A stretch of DNA of 17,437 bases from JBIOJM01 sp044450785 (GTDB lineage: Bacteria; Planctomycetota; Planctomycetia; Isosphaerales; Isosphaeraceae), in contig JBIOJM010000214.1 of assembly GCA_044450785.1 (NCBI GenBank), positions 1-17,437 of the forward strand, given 5' to 3'. The notes beneath the pieces are model-generated. The model did not search any database, was not told the DNA's origin, and saw nothing but the letters and a program-made list of their open reading frames with translations. Both the position numbers and the translations under genes were made by a program. This document shows, one piece after another, positions 1 to 6,241 of the stretch; the stretch's first letter is position 1; each line of letters starts with the position of its first letter.

Positions 1-36
1 GCGGCCAACACGTTCGCGCCGTCGACGATCGCCTGA
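1..36 (+). CDS. C-terminal end of an upstream gene (partial)
   Basis: Frame 1 is open from the first base and reads AANTFAPSTIA before a TGA at 34-36. Codon third positions are mostly G or C, like the genes downstream, so this may be the last 11 codons of a gene entering from the left. The fragment is too short to name. It could equally be non-coding. Confidence 0.35.
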   Translation, partial: AANTFAPSTIA

Positions 37-86
37 AACGAAAGTGGGCAGTGGGCAGTAAGGCGACCGGCGGATGCAAATTCACC

Positions 87-113
87 GTAGGACGGATTGC
101 CAATCCGACCTAC
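87..113. repeat. Near-perfect palindrome (REP-like hairpin) upstream of galK
   Basis: The arms 87-99 (GTAGGaCGGATTG) and 101-113 (CAATCCGaCCTAC) are complementary at 12 of 13 positions, with one A:A mismatch and a single central C. It is preceded by a short direct repeat, GTGGGCAGTGGGCAGT, at about 45-60. Palindromes of this type occur as dispersed intergenic repeats in bacteria. It lies just upstream of galK, and the alternative TTG start of galK at 97 falls inside it, which argues against that start. Confidence 0.6.
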
Positions 114-174
114 AATCACTCGGCCCCGGGTACATTTCCATCTGCCGGTCGCCATACTGGTCCTGGCCCTGATC

Positions 175-1416
175 ATGTGCGCCTCCTTTGTGTCTCTTTT
201 GGCGCAGGCCTACGCGGCGTTCACCGACCAATTCGGCGGCGAACCGGCCGTCCTGGCTTGTGCGCCGGGACGGGTCGAGCTCCTGGGCAACCACACCGAT
301 TACAACGGCGGCCTGGTCATGGCCGCGGCGATTGATCGATCAACGATTGTGGTCGGACGCCGGGCATCCGGACGTCACGCGAGGGTCTTCTCAGTCAATT
401 TCGGCCAGACCGACACCTACCCGCTCGACGCGATCGAGCCGAGCGAGGCGGGAGCCTGGACCCGGTACGTCCGTGGCGTCTGCTGGGCCTTGACCGCGTG
501 GTCCGGACCGCTCGCGTCGGGCTTCGAGGCGGCCATCGTGGGGGATGTTCCCCTCGGGGCTGGGCTGTCGAGCTCGGCCAGCCTGCAGGCGTCGGTCGCC
601 TGGTTTCTGATCCAGCTCGGTCTGATCCCCGGCCGATCGAGCCGGGACTTCCAGGGTGATCAGTCCGACTCGCTCCGCATGGAGCTGGCCCAGGCACTGC
701 GGCGGTCGGAGAACGACTTCGTCGGCGTCGGATCAGGCTTGCTCGACCAGTTCTCCAGCCTCTTCGGCCGTGCCGGCTTTGCCCTGTTCCTCGATTGCAC
801 CACTCTGATTCATGACCGGCTGCCTCTCGGCAGTCCCGCGCCGGCGATCGTGGTGTGCGACTCGCAGACGTCGCGCCGGCTTGCCGACGGAATGTACAAC
901 CAGAGGCGCGCGGAGTGTGAACGCGTCTTGGCCGCGTTGCGGGACAAGATCCCACACCGCGGGGAGTTCCGGCTCTCACAAGTGCCGCGCGCGGAGCTCG
1001 AGACCGAGTGGGAGCACCTCGACCCCATCGGGCGCAGGCGGGCCCGCCACGTCTTGAGCGAGAATGACCGGGTGCGTCAGGGGGTCGAAGCCCTCAAATC
1101 ACACGATATCACCGCATTCGGCCGGTTGATGTCGGCCTCGCATGCATCGAGCCGGGACGACTTCGAGAACAGCTCGTTCGCACTTGACGCCCTGATCGAG
1201 TTTGCGGGGACAGCCCCCGGTTTCCTGGGAGGCAAGCTCTCCGGGGCCGGCTGGGCCGGCTGCACGGTCAACCTGGTGCGGGCTGAGTTTGCCGGTGATT
1301 TCGCCGAGGCCGTGCGCACGGCTTATGCCCGGAGGACCGGCACCACGCCCGAGATCCACATCTGCCATGCCGCCGAAGGTGCATTCGGCCGCGACCTCGT
1401 GCCCCCGGGACCTTGA
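175..1416 (+). CDS. galK: Galactokinase (GHMP kinase family)
   Basis: The predicted enzyme phosphorylates galactose to galactose-1-phosphate with ATP in the cytoplasm, the entry step of the Leloir pathway. Counting from ATG 175 the protein has 413 residues, near the family norm. All three GHMP signatures are visible: sugar-binding GRVELLGNHTDYNGG at about 32-46, the phosphate loop PLGAGLSSSA at about 126-135, and GGKLSGAGWAG at about 352-362. The conserved LLDQ gives Asp191 as the likely catalytic base, and Arg33 in motif 1 is the usual partner. The common GEHTDY is GNHTDY here. A frame-open TTG at 97 would add 26 hydrophobic residues but lies inside a palindromic repeat, so ATG 175 is preferred; no strong Shine-Dalgarno is seen for either start. 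No galT, galE or mutarotase gene is adjacent, so another sugar substrate cannot be excluded. Confidence 0.9.
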   Translation: MCASFVSLLAQAYAAFTDQFGGEPAVLACAPGRVELLGNHTDYNGGLVMAAAIDRSTIVVGRRASGRHARVFSVNFGQTDTYPLDAIEPSEAGAWTRYVRGVCWALTAWSGPLASGFEAAIVGDVPLGAGLSSSASLQASVAWFLIQLGLIPGRSSRDFQGDQSDSLRMELAQALRRSENDFVGVGSGLLDQFSSLFGRAGFALFLDCTTLIHDRLPLGSPAPAIVVCDSQTSRRLADGMYNQRRAECERVLAALRDKIPHRGEFRLSQVPRAELETEWEHLDPIGRRRARHVLSENDRVRQGVEALKSHDITAFGRLMSASHASSRDDFENSSFALDALIEFAGTAPGFLGGKLSGAGWAGCTVNLVRAEFAGDFAEAVRTAYARRTGTTPEIHICHAAEGAFGRDLVPPGP

Positions 1417-1473
1417 ATCGGTATGATGAAGGGAGAGGACCTTCGCCTCTTTCACGCTTCGGGGAGACCAACC

Positions 1474-1902
1474 ATGCTCTGGGCTCGGATACTTGCGGAC
1501 CTGATTGTCGTGACCCACACGGCTTACGTCAGTTTCGTTGTGTTCGGCCTGGCCGCGATCCTGGTCGGAGTGGCGCTCCGGTGGAAATGGGTGCGGAACG
1601 CCTGGTTCCGCGCGATCCATCTGTTTGCGATCGGGTTCGTGGTGGCCGAGTCGCTCGTTGGAATTCCATGCCCGCTGACGGTCTGGGAGAGAGAGCTCAG
1701 GCAGATGGCCGGACAGACCAGCTATCAGGGCGACTTCGTTGGCTACTGGACGCATCAGTTGATTTTCTATCAAGCCGAGCCCTGGGTCTTCACGCTGTTG
1801 TACGTCCTCTTTGGTCTGGCCGTTCTGGCCGCTTTTGTACTCGCCCCTCCCGGCTGGCCAGGCCGATCACGACGCGAGGCACCGCCCGGGACGCTTGCCT
1901 GA
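1474..1902 (+). CDS. DUF2784 family membrane protein
   Basis: The product is a 142-residue integral membrane protein resembling the DUF2784 family, whose function is unknown. It is strongly hydrophobic, with likely membrane spans at about 6-33, 45-63 and 104-124 and possibly a fourth. Family-like elements are IPCPLTVWERELR (about 64-76) and YWTHQLIFYQAEPW (about 91-104). The start at ATG 1474 follows GGGGAGA with six bases of spacing. An in-frame ATG at 1423 would add 17 polar residues and lacks a comparable ribosome site. The gene lies 57 bp after galK and 84 bp before the SBP56-like gene, on the same strand, so co-transcription is possible. It ends in an Arg/Pro-rich cytoplasmic-looking tail. 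Confidence 0.8.
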   Translation: MLWARILADLIVVTHTAYVSFVVFGLAAILVGVALRWKWVRNAWFRAIHLFAIGFVVAESLVGIPCPLTVWERELRQMAGQTSYQGDFVGYWTHQLIFYQAEPWVFTLLYVLFGLAVLAAFVLAPPGWPGRSRREAPPGTLA

Positions 1903-1912
1903 CGGACTTTCC

Positions 1913-1968
1913 ATTTTCGATATTGGATCGAGCTTGCAAGTTAAAGCGCCCAATCGAGAATCGAAAAT
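1913..1968. repeat. Inverted repeat in the leader of the SBP56 gene
   Basis: ATTTTCGAT at 1913-1921 is exactly complementary to ATCGAAAAT at 1960-1968, and a perfect 8-bp palindrome CTTGCAAG lies between them at 1933-1940. The AT-rich segment stands out from its GC-rich flanks and ends 10 bases before the GAGGGGGGAA ribosome-site region. It could be a weak terminator of the upstream genes or a leader structure; the loop is long, so folding is uncertain. Confidence 0.4.
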
Positions 1969-1986
1969 CAACGAGGGGGGAAGACG

Positions 1987-3222
1987 ATGATCCGATTGTC
2001 GAGAATCCGAGCAGGATGGGTGGCGGGCTTACCGGCCCTGCTTTTGGGGTTGGCCGTGGGGCCCTTGCCCACGCGGGCGACGGCCGAGACCTGCCTGTCG
2101 CCGTTTGTGAAGCGGCTGGATCGGCCCGAGAAGTATCTGTATCTGTTCTGTGTGGACGCCGACGCCCACGACAACGACTTCATCGCCGTCATCGACGTGA
2201 ACCCGGACAGTGCGACTTACGGCACCCTGCTGCACACGGTGGACCTCGGCACCAAAGGGAATGAGACTCACCACTGGGGCTACACCGACGACCGAACGAA
2301 GATCTGGGCCGGCGGTTTGTTCTCGAGCCGGATCTGGATCCTGGACGTCGTGACCGACCCGGCCAGGCCGCGGATCGAGAAAGTGGTCGAGAACGTCCCC
2401 GAGCTGTCCGGTCTGTCGGGCCCCCATAGCTATTACGCGCTGCCCGGCCGGATGTTGATCGCTTTCCTTGGGTCGGCCGGCGGCGGCTTGCCGGCCGGTC
2501 TGGCCGAGTTCACCAACGACGGCAAGTTCATCCGCCGGCTCGAGAACCCCAGCGAGGCCCCGTACGGCTACGACGTGGCGATCAAGCCCGCGCTGAATCG
2601 GATGGTCACGAGCAGCTTCACGCCGTTGCGAAACTACCAGAAGCCGCTGGCGAAGATGGACCTGAAAGACTTCGGCAGCGAACTCGTCGTCTGGGACTTC
2701 AAGAGCCGCCAGCCCCTCCAGGTGGGCAAGGCGGGCCTGGCGCCCCTGGAGGTGCGCTGGAGCCTGAAGCCTGAGAATAACTACGGGTTCACCAACTGCG
2801 CTCTGGATAACTCGATCTGGCTGTTCAAGGGCAACGACAAGGGATCGTACGAGTTCAAGAAGGTCGCGGACACCGGAGCGCTGCCGGCCGACCTGCGGCA
2901 GAGCCCCGACGACAAGTACCTCTACGTGAGTTGCTTCGGCGACAACGTGATCCAGCAATGGGACGTCTCGGACCCGGAGCACCTCCAGCTCAAGAGTACG
3001 GTCGCCCCGTGCGTCCAGCCCAACATGATGCACGTGACGGGCGACGGCAAGCGGATGTACGTCTCCAATTCGCTGCTCTCCACGCTCGACCACTCGGGGC
3101 GGTTCTGCGTCCGCCTGGTTCACATCGGCCCCGACGGCATGAAAGTCGACCCCTTCTTCAACATCGATCTGAACAAGTTCCCGACCGGCCCGGCTCGGGG
3201 ACATGATATGCTGATCAATTGA
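1987..3222 (+). CDS. Exported selenium-binding protein 56 / methanethiol oxidase family protein
   Basis: The 411-residue protein follows the SBP56 fold family (PF05694 type), a beta-propeller that includes bacterial methanethiol oxidase, which converts methanethiol to formaldehyde, sulfide and peroxide. Family-like stretches are HHWGY (His95-His96), LFSSRIWILDV (about 111-121), GPHSYYALPG (His147), GYDVAIKP (about 184-191), LAPLEVRWSL (about 251-260), DGKRMYVSNSL (about 353-363) and GPARGHDM (His406). These histidines fit the proposed copper site. A signal peptide with a long hydrophobic core ends near ATA-ET (about residue 33), giving a periplasmic or surface location. The strong GAGGGGGGAAGACG ribosome site fixes ATG 1987. 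Two oddities: the CSSC element that normally follows the HH motif is absent, and the C-terminus stops soon after GHD, lacking the usual GGDCSSD tail. The substrate is therefore uncertain. Confidence 0.85.
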   Translation: MIRLSRIRAGWVAGLPALLLGLAVGPLPTRATAETCLSPFVKRLDRPEKYLYLFCVDADAHDNDFIAVIDVNPDSATYGTLLHTVDLGTKGNETHHWGYTDDRTKIWAGGLFSSRIWILDVVTDPARPRIEKVVENVPELSGLSGPHSYYALPGRMLIAFLGSAGGGLPAGLAEFTNDGKFIRRLENPSEAPYGYDVAIKPALNRMVTSSFTPLRNYQKPLAKMDLKDFGSELVVWDFKSRQPLQVGKAGLAPLEVRWSLKPENNYGFTNCALDNSIWLFKGNDKGSYEFKKVADTGALPADLRQSPDDKYLYVSCFGDNVIQQWDVSDPEHLQLKSTVAPCVQPNMMHVTGDGKRMYVSNSLLSTLDHSGRFCVRLVHIGPDGMKVDPFFNIDLNKFPTGPARGHDMLIN

Positions 3223-3686
3223 TTAGCTTGTCATGCGGCTCTGGCACGAAAGGCTCACAGGGGACCGATCAAGCGGAGCGAGAACGAGATGTCTACCGAG
3301 CCGGCGACGATGAACTGGAGAAATTACGTGGGACGCTTCTCCGTCGAGCTCGTTCCCGACTGCACCCGGCAGGCGCTCCTGCCGCGGGACCCGAGTGGTC
3401 TTTTCGCAGAGATCGATTGAGTCTGGTCGGGAGAGAGCTCACCGCGGAGATCGTGGAGAGCAGAACCGAGAGAATCAAGTGCGAAGGAATTGCTTTATCG
3501 AAAACCCCGTCGGTGCCTCTCCGCGTGGTTGAGGTCTCGGCTACGAGACCCCGGTTCTTCGGCTCCCGCGCAAAGTAGATCCGTGCGAACGGGCCGGGTT
3601 TTCGAGATGGGCTCGCCCGTGCCAGGCCCGGACGAAACGCGGAGGTAAGACGGGATCGCTGTATCACCTCCGCGTCGAAGCCCTTG
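3223..3686. other. Gene-poor region with a small hairpin and a possible 43-codon ORF
   Basis: No recognisable gene is seen on either strand. A short reading frame at 3289-3420 starts with ATG after GGAGCGAGAACGAG and encodes 43 residues (MSTEPATMNWRNYVGRFS...), ending at TGA. It matches nothing I know and could be the head of a broken gene. A perfect 7-bp hairpin, GGTCTCG-gcta-CGAGACC, lies at 3533-3550 without a following T-run. The hairpin and the CG-rich sequence around it resemble a dispersed intergenic repeat, but no second copy is present in the window. Confidence 0.4.
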
Positions 3687-4103
3687 TTAACCCTTGCTTT
3701 GCTTATATGCCTTTATGGATTTAGTAACGATGGTGTTGACTGTGCATCCCTCTACGCTGGCCAACTCATTGAGCTTCTTGAGGTTGGCAGGCGAGATCTC
3801 CTTGTCGAGAAGCTTGGTCGTCCCATCATTCCATTTAAGGGTTTTTCTTGCATCAAGAGTGAATTTCTCTGGATGCAGCGTGACGGCTTTTTTCTTGGTT
3901 TGATTCCACGCGTCATCGATATCACGGGTCGCCGCCATCTGACCCAGCAAGCCAAGGTGACTGACGATGACTTCCTTCAGGTTGGTTGAACCCGTGGGAA
4001 GTTGCACGAGAACCTCGAGCATGGCTTGGGATAGCTTTGCGCGGGACACGGCCAGCCCCATACCAGCCCTTCGCATATCGGCGAAACCCCTTCTGCTGAA
4101 CAT
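3687..4103 (-). CDS. Hypothetical protein with a C-terminal ribbon-helix-helix-like segment
   Basis: The gene encodes 138 residues from an ATG preceded by a textbook GAGGAGGTGCG ribosome site on the minus strand, so it is probably expressed. The N-terminal part is unrecognised: residues 1-60 look helical and residues 60-95 are lysine-rich. Residues about 95-135 (TTKLLDKEISPANLKKLNEL, then ASVEGCTVNTIVTKSIKAYK) follow the strand-helix-turn-helix pattern of ribbon-helix-helix DNA-binding proteins, including a TVNTIV segment where the second helix would begin. That suggests a DNA-binding regulator or an antitoxin-like protein. No toxin gene is adjacent. High lysine content and lower GC than the neighbours hint at horizontal acquisition. 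Confidence 0.6.
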   Translation of the reverse strand: MFSRRGFADMRRAGMGLAVSRAKLSQAMLEVLVQLPTGSTNLKEVIVSHLGLLGQMAATRDIDDAWNQTKKKAVTLHPEKFTLDARKTLKWNDGTTKLLDKEISPANLKKLNELASVEGCTVNTIVTKSIKAYKQSKG

Positions 4104-4484
4104 CGCACCTCCTCATCACGTCGTGTTGCGTTCCATTCCCAGGATTTCGATCATCTGTGGCCTGACGACCACGCTCACATGCTGGCGATGCTGAGTGAGC
4201 TGGAACCCTGGAATCGCATGATGCCGCGCCGGTCGAGTGCGGCGTTCGGTTGCAGTAAGCCGCTTGCGCGGCAGGTTTGTCCACGCGAACCAGTGTAGCG
4301 GGCCGGCCGTTATCCGTCATGTGAATTCTGGTCGATCTCTGAGCTCCAGGACACCGCTGGGCCCGTGACCCGCGGTTGCTCGCCGTGCCTATTTGACAAC
4401 GCCTTTGGGAGAGGACCGACACATGACCAGGTCACTCCGCCAGTGGATGCGGTAGGTAGACTGAACAGGTGTCAGTTGTAATCA
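4104..4484. other. Region without a complete gene; possible coding fragment at about 4111-4299
   Basis: No complete gene is visible. On the plus strand one frame reads SQDFDHLWPDDHAHMLAML followed by SELEPWNRMMPRR, ending at TAG near 4299. Its residue mix is protein-like, but it has no start codon in frame and it overlaps the leader of the minus-strand gene. It may be a decayed fragment of an unidentified gene. I see no RNA gene or mobile-element end here. Confidence 0.3.
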
Positions 4485-4610
4485 TTGGGGTACGCCGAGT
4501 GGTTGGAGAGCGTCCACCGCAAAACCCACATCCCGAAAGTGCAAATCTTCCGCGTGGCGATCGCCGAGTGGGCGTCGGCACACGGACACCCAGCTCCTCC
4601 CAAGATTTGA
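4485..4610 (+). pseudogene. Truncated ribbon-helix-helix (antitoxin-like) gene
   Basis: From 4485 the frame encodes GYAEWLESVHRKTHIPKVQI and then FRVAIAEWASAHGHPAPPKI before a TGA at 4608-4610. The pattern [Y-x-W-L-x(3)-H-R-x-T-x-I-P-K-x-x-I-F-R-x-A-I-x-x-W-A], ending in a Pro-rich tail, resembles the C-terminal half of small ribbon-helix-helix DNA-binding proteins. The upstream strand region is missing in this frame: a TAA lies at 4479-4481, while the neighbouring frame reads VSVVIIGVR just before it, which looks like the lost beta-strand displaced by a frameshift near 4490. The only in-frame start is TTG 4485, with a poor ribosome site. It is most likely a broken gene, less likely a 41-residue intact protein. 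Confidence 0.5.
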
Positions 4611-5119
4611 CAGGAGCAACCCCATGGCCACGATCTCCACACATCCACGTCCGGTCGCCGCGCCGGAGATGCCCAGGGCCAAGGGCGCTACACCGGCCGA
4701 ATCTCGCCGTCGAAGCACTCGTCCCATGCGAACTTCGCCGCCCCACCAGCAGCTTCGACGATCGCCGGGGGCCTTTCCTTTTCTCCGTGCCCGACAAGAA
4801 GCTCGGCTCGCTCTGCCAAAACCAGCTCACCGCCTCTGCCTGCTACCCCTTCCATGCGTTTTCTCGTTGACCTCTCATCAACGCTAAATAACTCCCTATA
4901 TCGAGTTGTTGTGGAAGGGGAGGTCCGTGGTCGGGTCTGTCCCGGGAATGGGACAACTAATCAATGACGGGACGTTAAGCTGGTCCCGCTTTCGGTCACT
5001 GGGTCCGTCCTCTGAGCATCAGGCCCAGTTATGTGATGAGGCGGATGACTTGACTAGAACGCAATCCGCTCGACCTCATTCAACGCTCCAAGGCCCCTCT
5101 ACGGGGCAAGACTTTCGGA
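4611..5119. other. Non-coding or decayed region with two short inverted repeats
   Basis: Thirteen bases after the ribbon-helix-helix stop, an ATG at 4624 follows CAGGAG and starts an open frame to 4887 (MATISTHPRPVAAPEMPRAK...). The ribosome site and spacing look like a second gene of an operon, but the translation soon becomes Arg/Pro/Ser-rich low-quality sequence, so at most the first codons of a destroyed gene remain. Two hairpins follow: TGTCCC-gggaat-GGGACA at 4938-4955 and CGGGAC-n9-GTCCCG at 4968-4988. They could be the end of a lost mobile element, but no partner end was found. Confidence 0.35.
5093..5107 (-). terminator. Possible weak terminator hairpin after the antitoxin gene
   Basis: GCCCC-tctac-GGGGC lies 13 bases beyond the antitoxin stop codon. 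The stem is five G:C pairs. No T-run follows on the minus strand, so intrinsic termination would be weak. Confidence 0.3.
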
Positions 5120-5467
5120 TCATGTGCCAAAGCCGATTTCCTGATAGGGCTCTCCGGGCTTGTGCGCGCTGATGCGAATGGTCACCTTGCGGTCGAGGCG
5201 TCTCAAGAATTCGAACAGTTTGTCGGTGGTGAAGCGATTGAAATGCCCGTTCATCAGGTGCGACACTTCGGGCTGCTTGATGCCCAGAAGGTTAGCGATC
5301 TCCCGCTGCTTGAGCTGGCGTTCTTTCAGGAGTTCGTAGACGTGAAAGCCCAGCTTCGCCCGCGACAGCCGCTCGTCGGCATCGGGCAGGCCCAAGTCGG
5401 CGAAGACGTTCCCGGAGCCCTCCTCGTGCTCGATGCCGATCTCACCGTTACCGCTCGTCTTTCTCAT
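5120..5467 (-). CDS. HigA-type antitoxin, XRE helix-turn-helix
   Basis: The 115-residue protein fits the antitoxin partner of Gp49/HigB toxins. It would bind and neutralise the toxin and repress its own operon. The segment NVFADLGLPDADERLSRAKL (about 20-39) is characteristic of these antitoxins. The helix-turn-helix follows at about 53-75 (LKQREIANLLGIKQPEVSHL, with Q-PEVS as recognition helix), then NGHFNRFTTDKLFEFLRRL and the typical end DRKVTIRI. The C-terminal tail (KPGEPYQEIGFGT) is short and variable. ATG 5467 overlaps the toxin's end by 20 bases, so the two are translationally coupled. The gene is probably intact. Toxin-first order matches the HigBA arrangement. Confidence 0.85.
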   Translation of the reverse strand: MRKTSGNGEIGIEHEEGSGNVFADLGLPDADERLSRAKLGFHVYELLKERQLKQREIANLLGIKQPEVSHLMNGHFNRFTTDKLFEFLRRLDRKVTIRISAHKPGEPYQEIGFGT

Positions 5468-5846
5468 GTTCCGCCAGCTCCTTCGCTTCTTTGTATCGCT
5501 GCTTGATCAAGTCCACAGCCTGCTTCGGCGTGGCAATGCCCTTCTTCGATTTCTTTTGGAAGGCATGTAGCACGTAGATTTTCCTGCCAAGCTGCACGGC
5601 CAGCACCGTGCGATAGGCTTCGGCGTCGTGCCGCAAGGCGATCTCGAACACGCCGCTGCCGACCCCCTTGAACGGCTTGGCGTCCTTCGGCATGCCGCCG
5701 AACTGGATCAATTGCAGTTCGTCGCCGATGATCTTCTGGGCTTCGACGGGAAACGCCTGGATATTCCGCCGCGAGTTCCCCAGCCATACCAACGGCCGCA
5801 GCACCGGCGTTTCAACGTCGTCCGCCTCGCCCTCGTCGTCTGCCAA
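5448..5846 (-). CDS. HigB/RelE-type toxin (phage Gp49-like family)
   Basis: This is the first gene of a type II toxin-antitoxin operon. The family (PF05973, RelE/ParE superfamily) usually acts as ribosome-dependent mRNA nucleases. Recognisable parts are PLVWLGNSRRNIQAFP (about 18-33), GGMPKDAKPFKGVGSGVFEI (about 50-69), YRTVLAVQLGRKIYVLHAFQ (about 77-96), KKSKKGIATPKQ (about 97-108) and DLIKQRYKEA (about 111-120). The basic KKSKKGIATPK segment after the strand is the family hallmark. The given start is TTG 5846, with GGGAG nine bases upstream, giving 132 residues. A GTG at 5804 (VLRPLVW, 118 residues) matches the usual N-terminus better but has no clear ribosome site. If the promoter at 5862-5890 is correct, the leader is only a few bases long, so the start remains open. 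Confidence 0.85.
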   Translation of the reverse strand: MADDEGEADDVETPVLRPLVWLGNSRRNIQAFPVEAQKIIGDELQLIQFGGMPKDAKPFKGVGSGVFEIALRHDAEAYRTVLAVQLGRKIYVLHAFQKKSKKGIATPKQAVDLIKQRYKEAKELAEHEKDER

Positions 5847-5861
5847 CGTTCAGCACTCCCT

Positions 5862-5890
5862 ACGATATAGGAAAATTCCTATGGCGTCAA
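5862..5890 (-). promoter_or_regulatory. Promoter and palindromic operator of the toxin-antitoxin operon
   Basis: Reading the minus strand, TTGACG (5890-5885) is followed after 17 bases by TATCGT (5867-5862), or after 15 by TATATC (5869-5864), a plausible sigma-70-type promoter. Between and partly overlapping them lies ATAGGAA-aa-TTCCTAT (5867-5882), a perfect 7+7 inverted repeat. A repressor bound there would block both boxes, the usual autoregulatory layout for an antitoxin with a helix-turn-helix. The operator is 21 bases upstream of the toxin TTG codon. Confidence 0.6.
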
Positions 5891-6064
5891 GTACTTCATG
5901 AGGGACGGCGACGGCTTGTCAAGGGCTGAACGTGTCAAGGCTCGGGGAGAAGGCACCCGTCGCGGAGAATGAAGGGGGTTATCCTGCACGAAATGGACGG
6001 CCCGGCGACCAGGGGACAAAAGAACACAATTATCGCGTTCGAGTGACGAATAGGGAACGGGCCC

Positions 6065-6188
6065 GAAATAACTTCCCGACTTCGTATCTGTGTGCCACTG
6101 GCTATGCCAGTGTCCCCATGCTTGGGCGGGCACTGGCAGAGCCAGTGGCACCCGGAAAACCAGAGGAGCCTGATCGGGAAGTTATTTC
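6065..6188. repeat. 124-bp palindromic element with perfect 15-bp terminal inverted repeats (MITE/REP-like)
   Basis: The outer ends GAAATAACTTCCCGA (6065-6079) and TCGGGAAGTTATTTC (6174-6188) are perfect inverted repeats. Inside are two 21-base arms, 6092-6112 and 6131-6151, complementary at 20 of 21 positions around an 18-base loop. Each arm is itself a small palindrome (CACTGGC...GCCAGTG). The element therefore can fold as a nested cruciform. Transcription across it would give a long stem-loop. No coding sequence is carried and no flanking target duplication is obvious. It sits between the toxin-antitoxin operon and the glycosyltransferase 3' end. The 5891-6064 stretch before it holds no gene I can support. 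Confidence 0.75.
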
Positions 6189-6204
6189 CGACCTGTTCGA
6201 TAGC

Positions 6205-6241
6205 CCCTGAAAGCACGCCGGAGCGGGCTTCTGCTTCAGGG
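6205..6241 (-). terminator. Possible terminator hairpin at the glycosyltransferase stop codon
   Basis: CCCTGAA (6205-6211) and TTCAGGG (6235-6241) form a perfect 7-bp stem that includes the stop codon of the minus-strand glycosyltransferase. The 23-base loop contains a further short GC-rich pairing. No T-run follows, so this is a weak candidate. Confidence 0.3.

Noticed and set aside
97..174. TTG start giving galK a hydrophobic N-terminal extension
   Set aside because: The start lies inside a palindromic repeat, and galactokinases are cytoplasmic; ATG 175 gives the normal family length.
2029..3204. Open frame of about 390 codons antisense to the SBP56 gene
   Set aside because: The plus strand has a family match, signal peptide and ribosome site; the antisense product is Val/Arg/His-rich with no motif.
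4489..4565. tRNA-like D-arm (GCCGAGTGGTTGGAGAGC) suggesting tRNA-Ser or tRNA-Leu
   Set aside because: No matching acceptor stem, no anticodon arm and no TTCGAATCC-type T arm follow. The same bases read as a ribbon-helix-helix protein fragment.
4938..4988. Short inverted repeats considered as insertion-sequence ends
   Set aside because: No transposase, no second matching end and no target duplication in the window; kept only as hairpins in a non-coding stretch.
5891..6216. Small open frames on both strands across the palindromic element
   Set aside because: Their translations are simply the inverted repeats read through, without ribosome sites or domain features.
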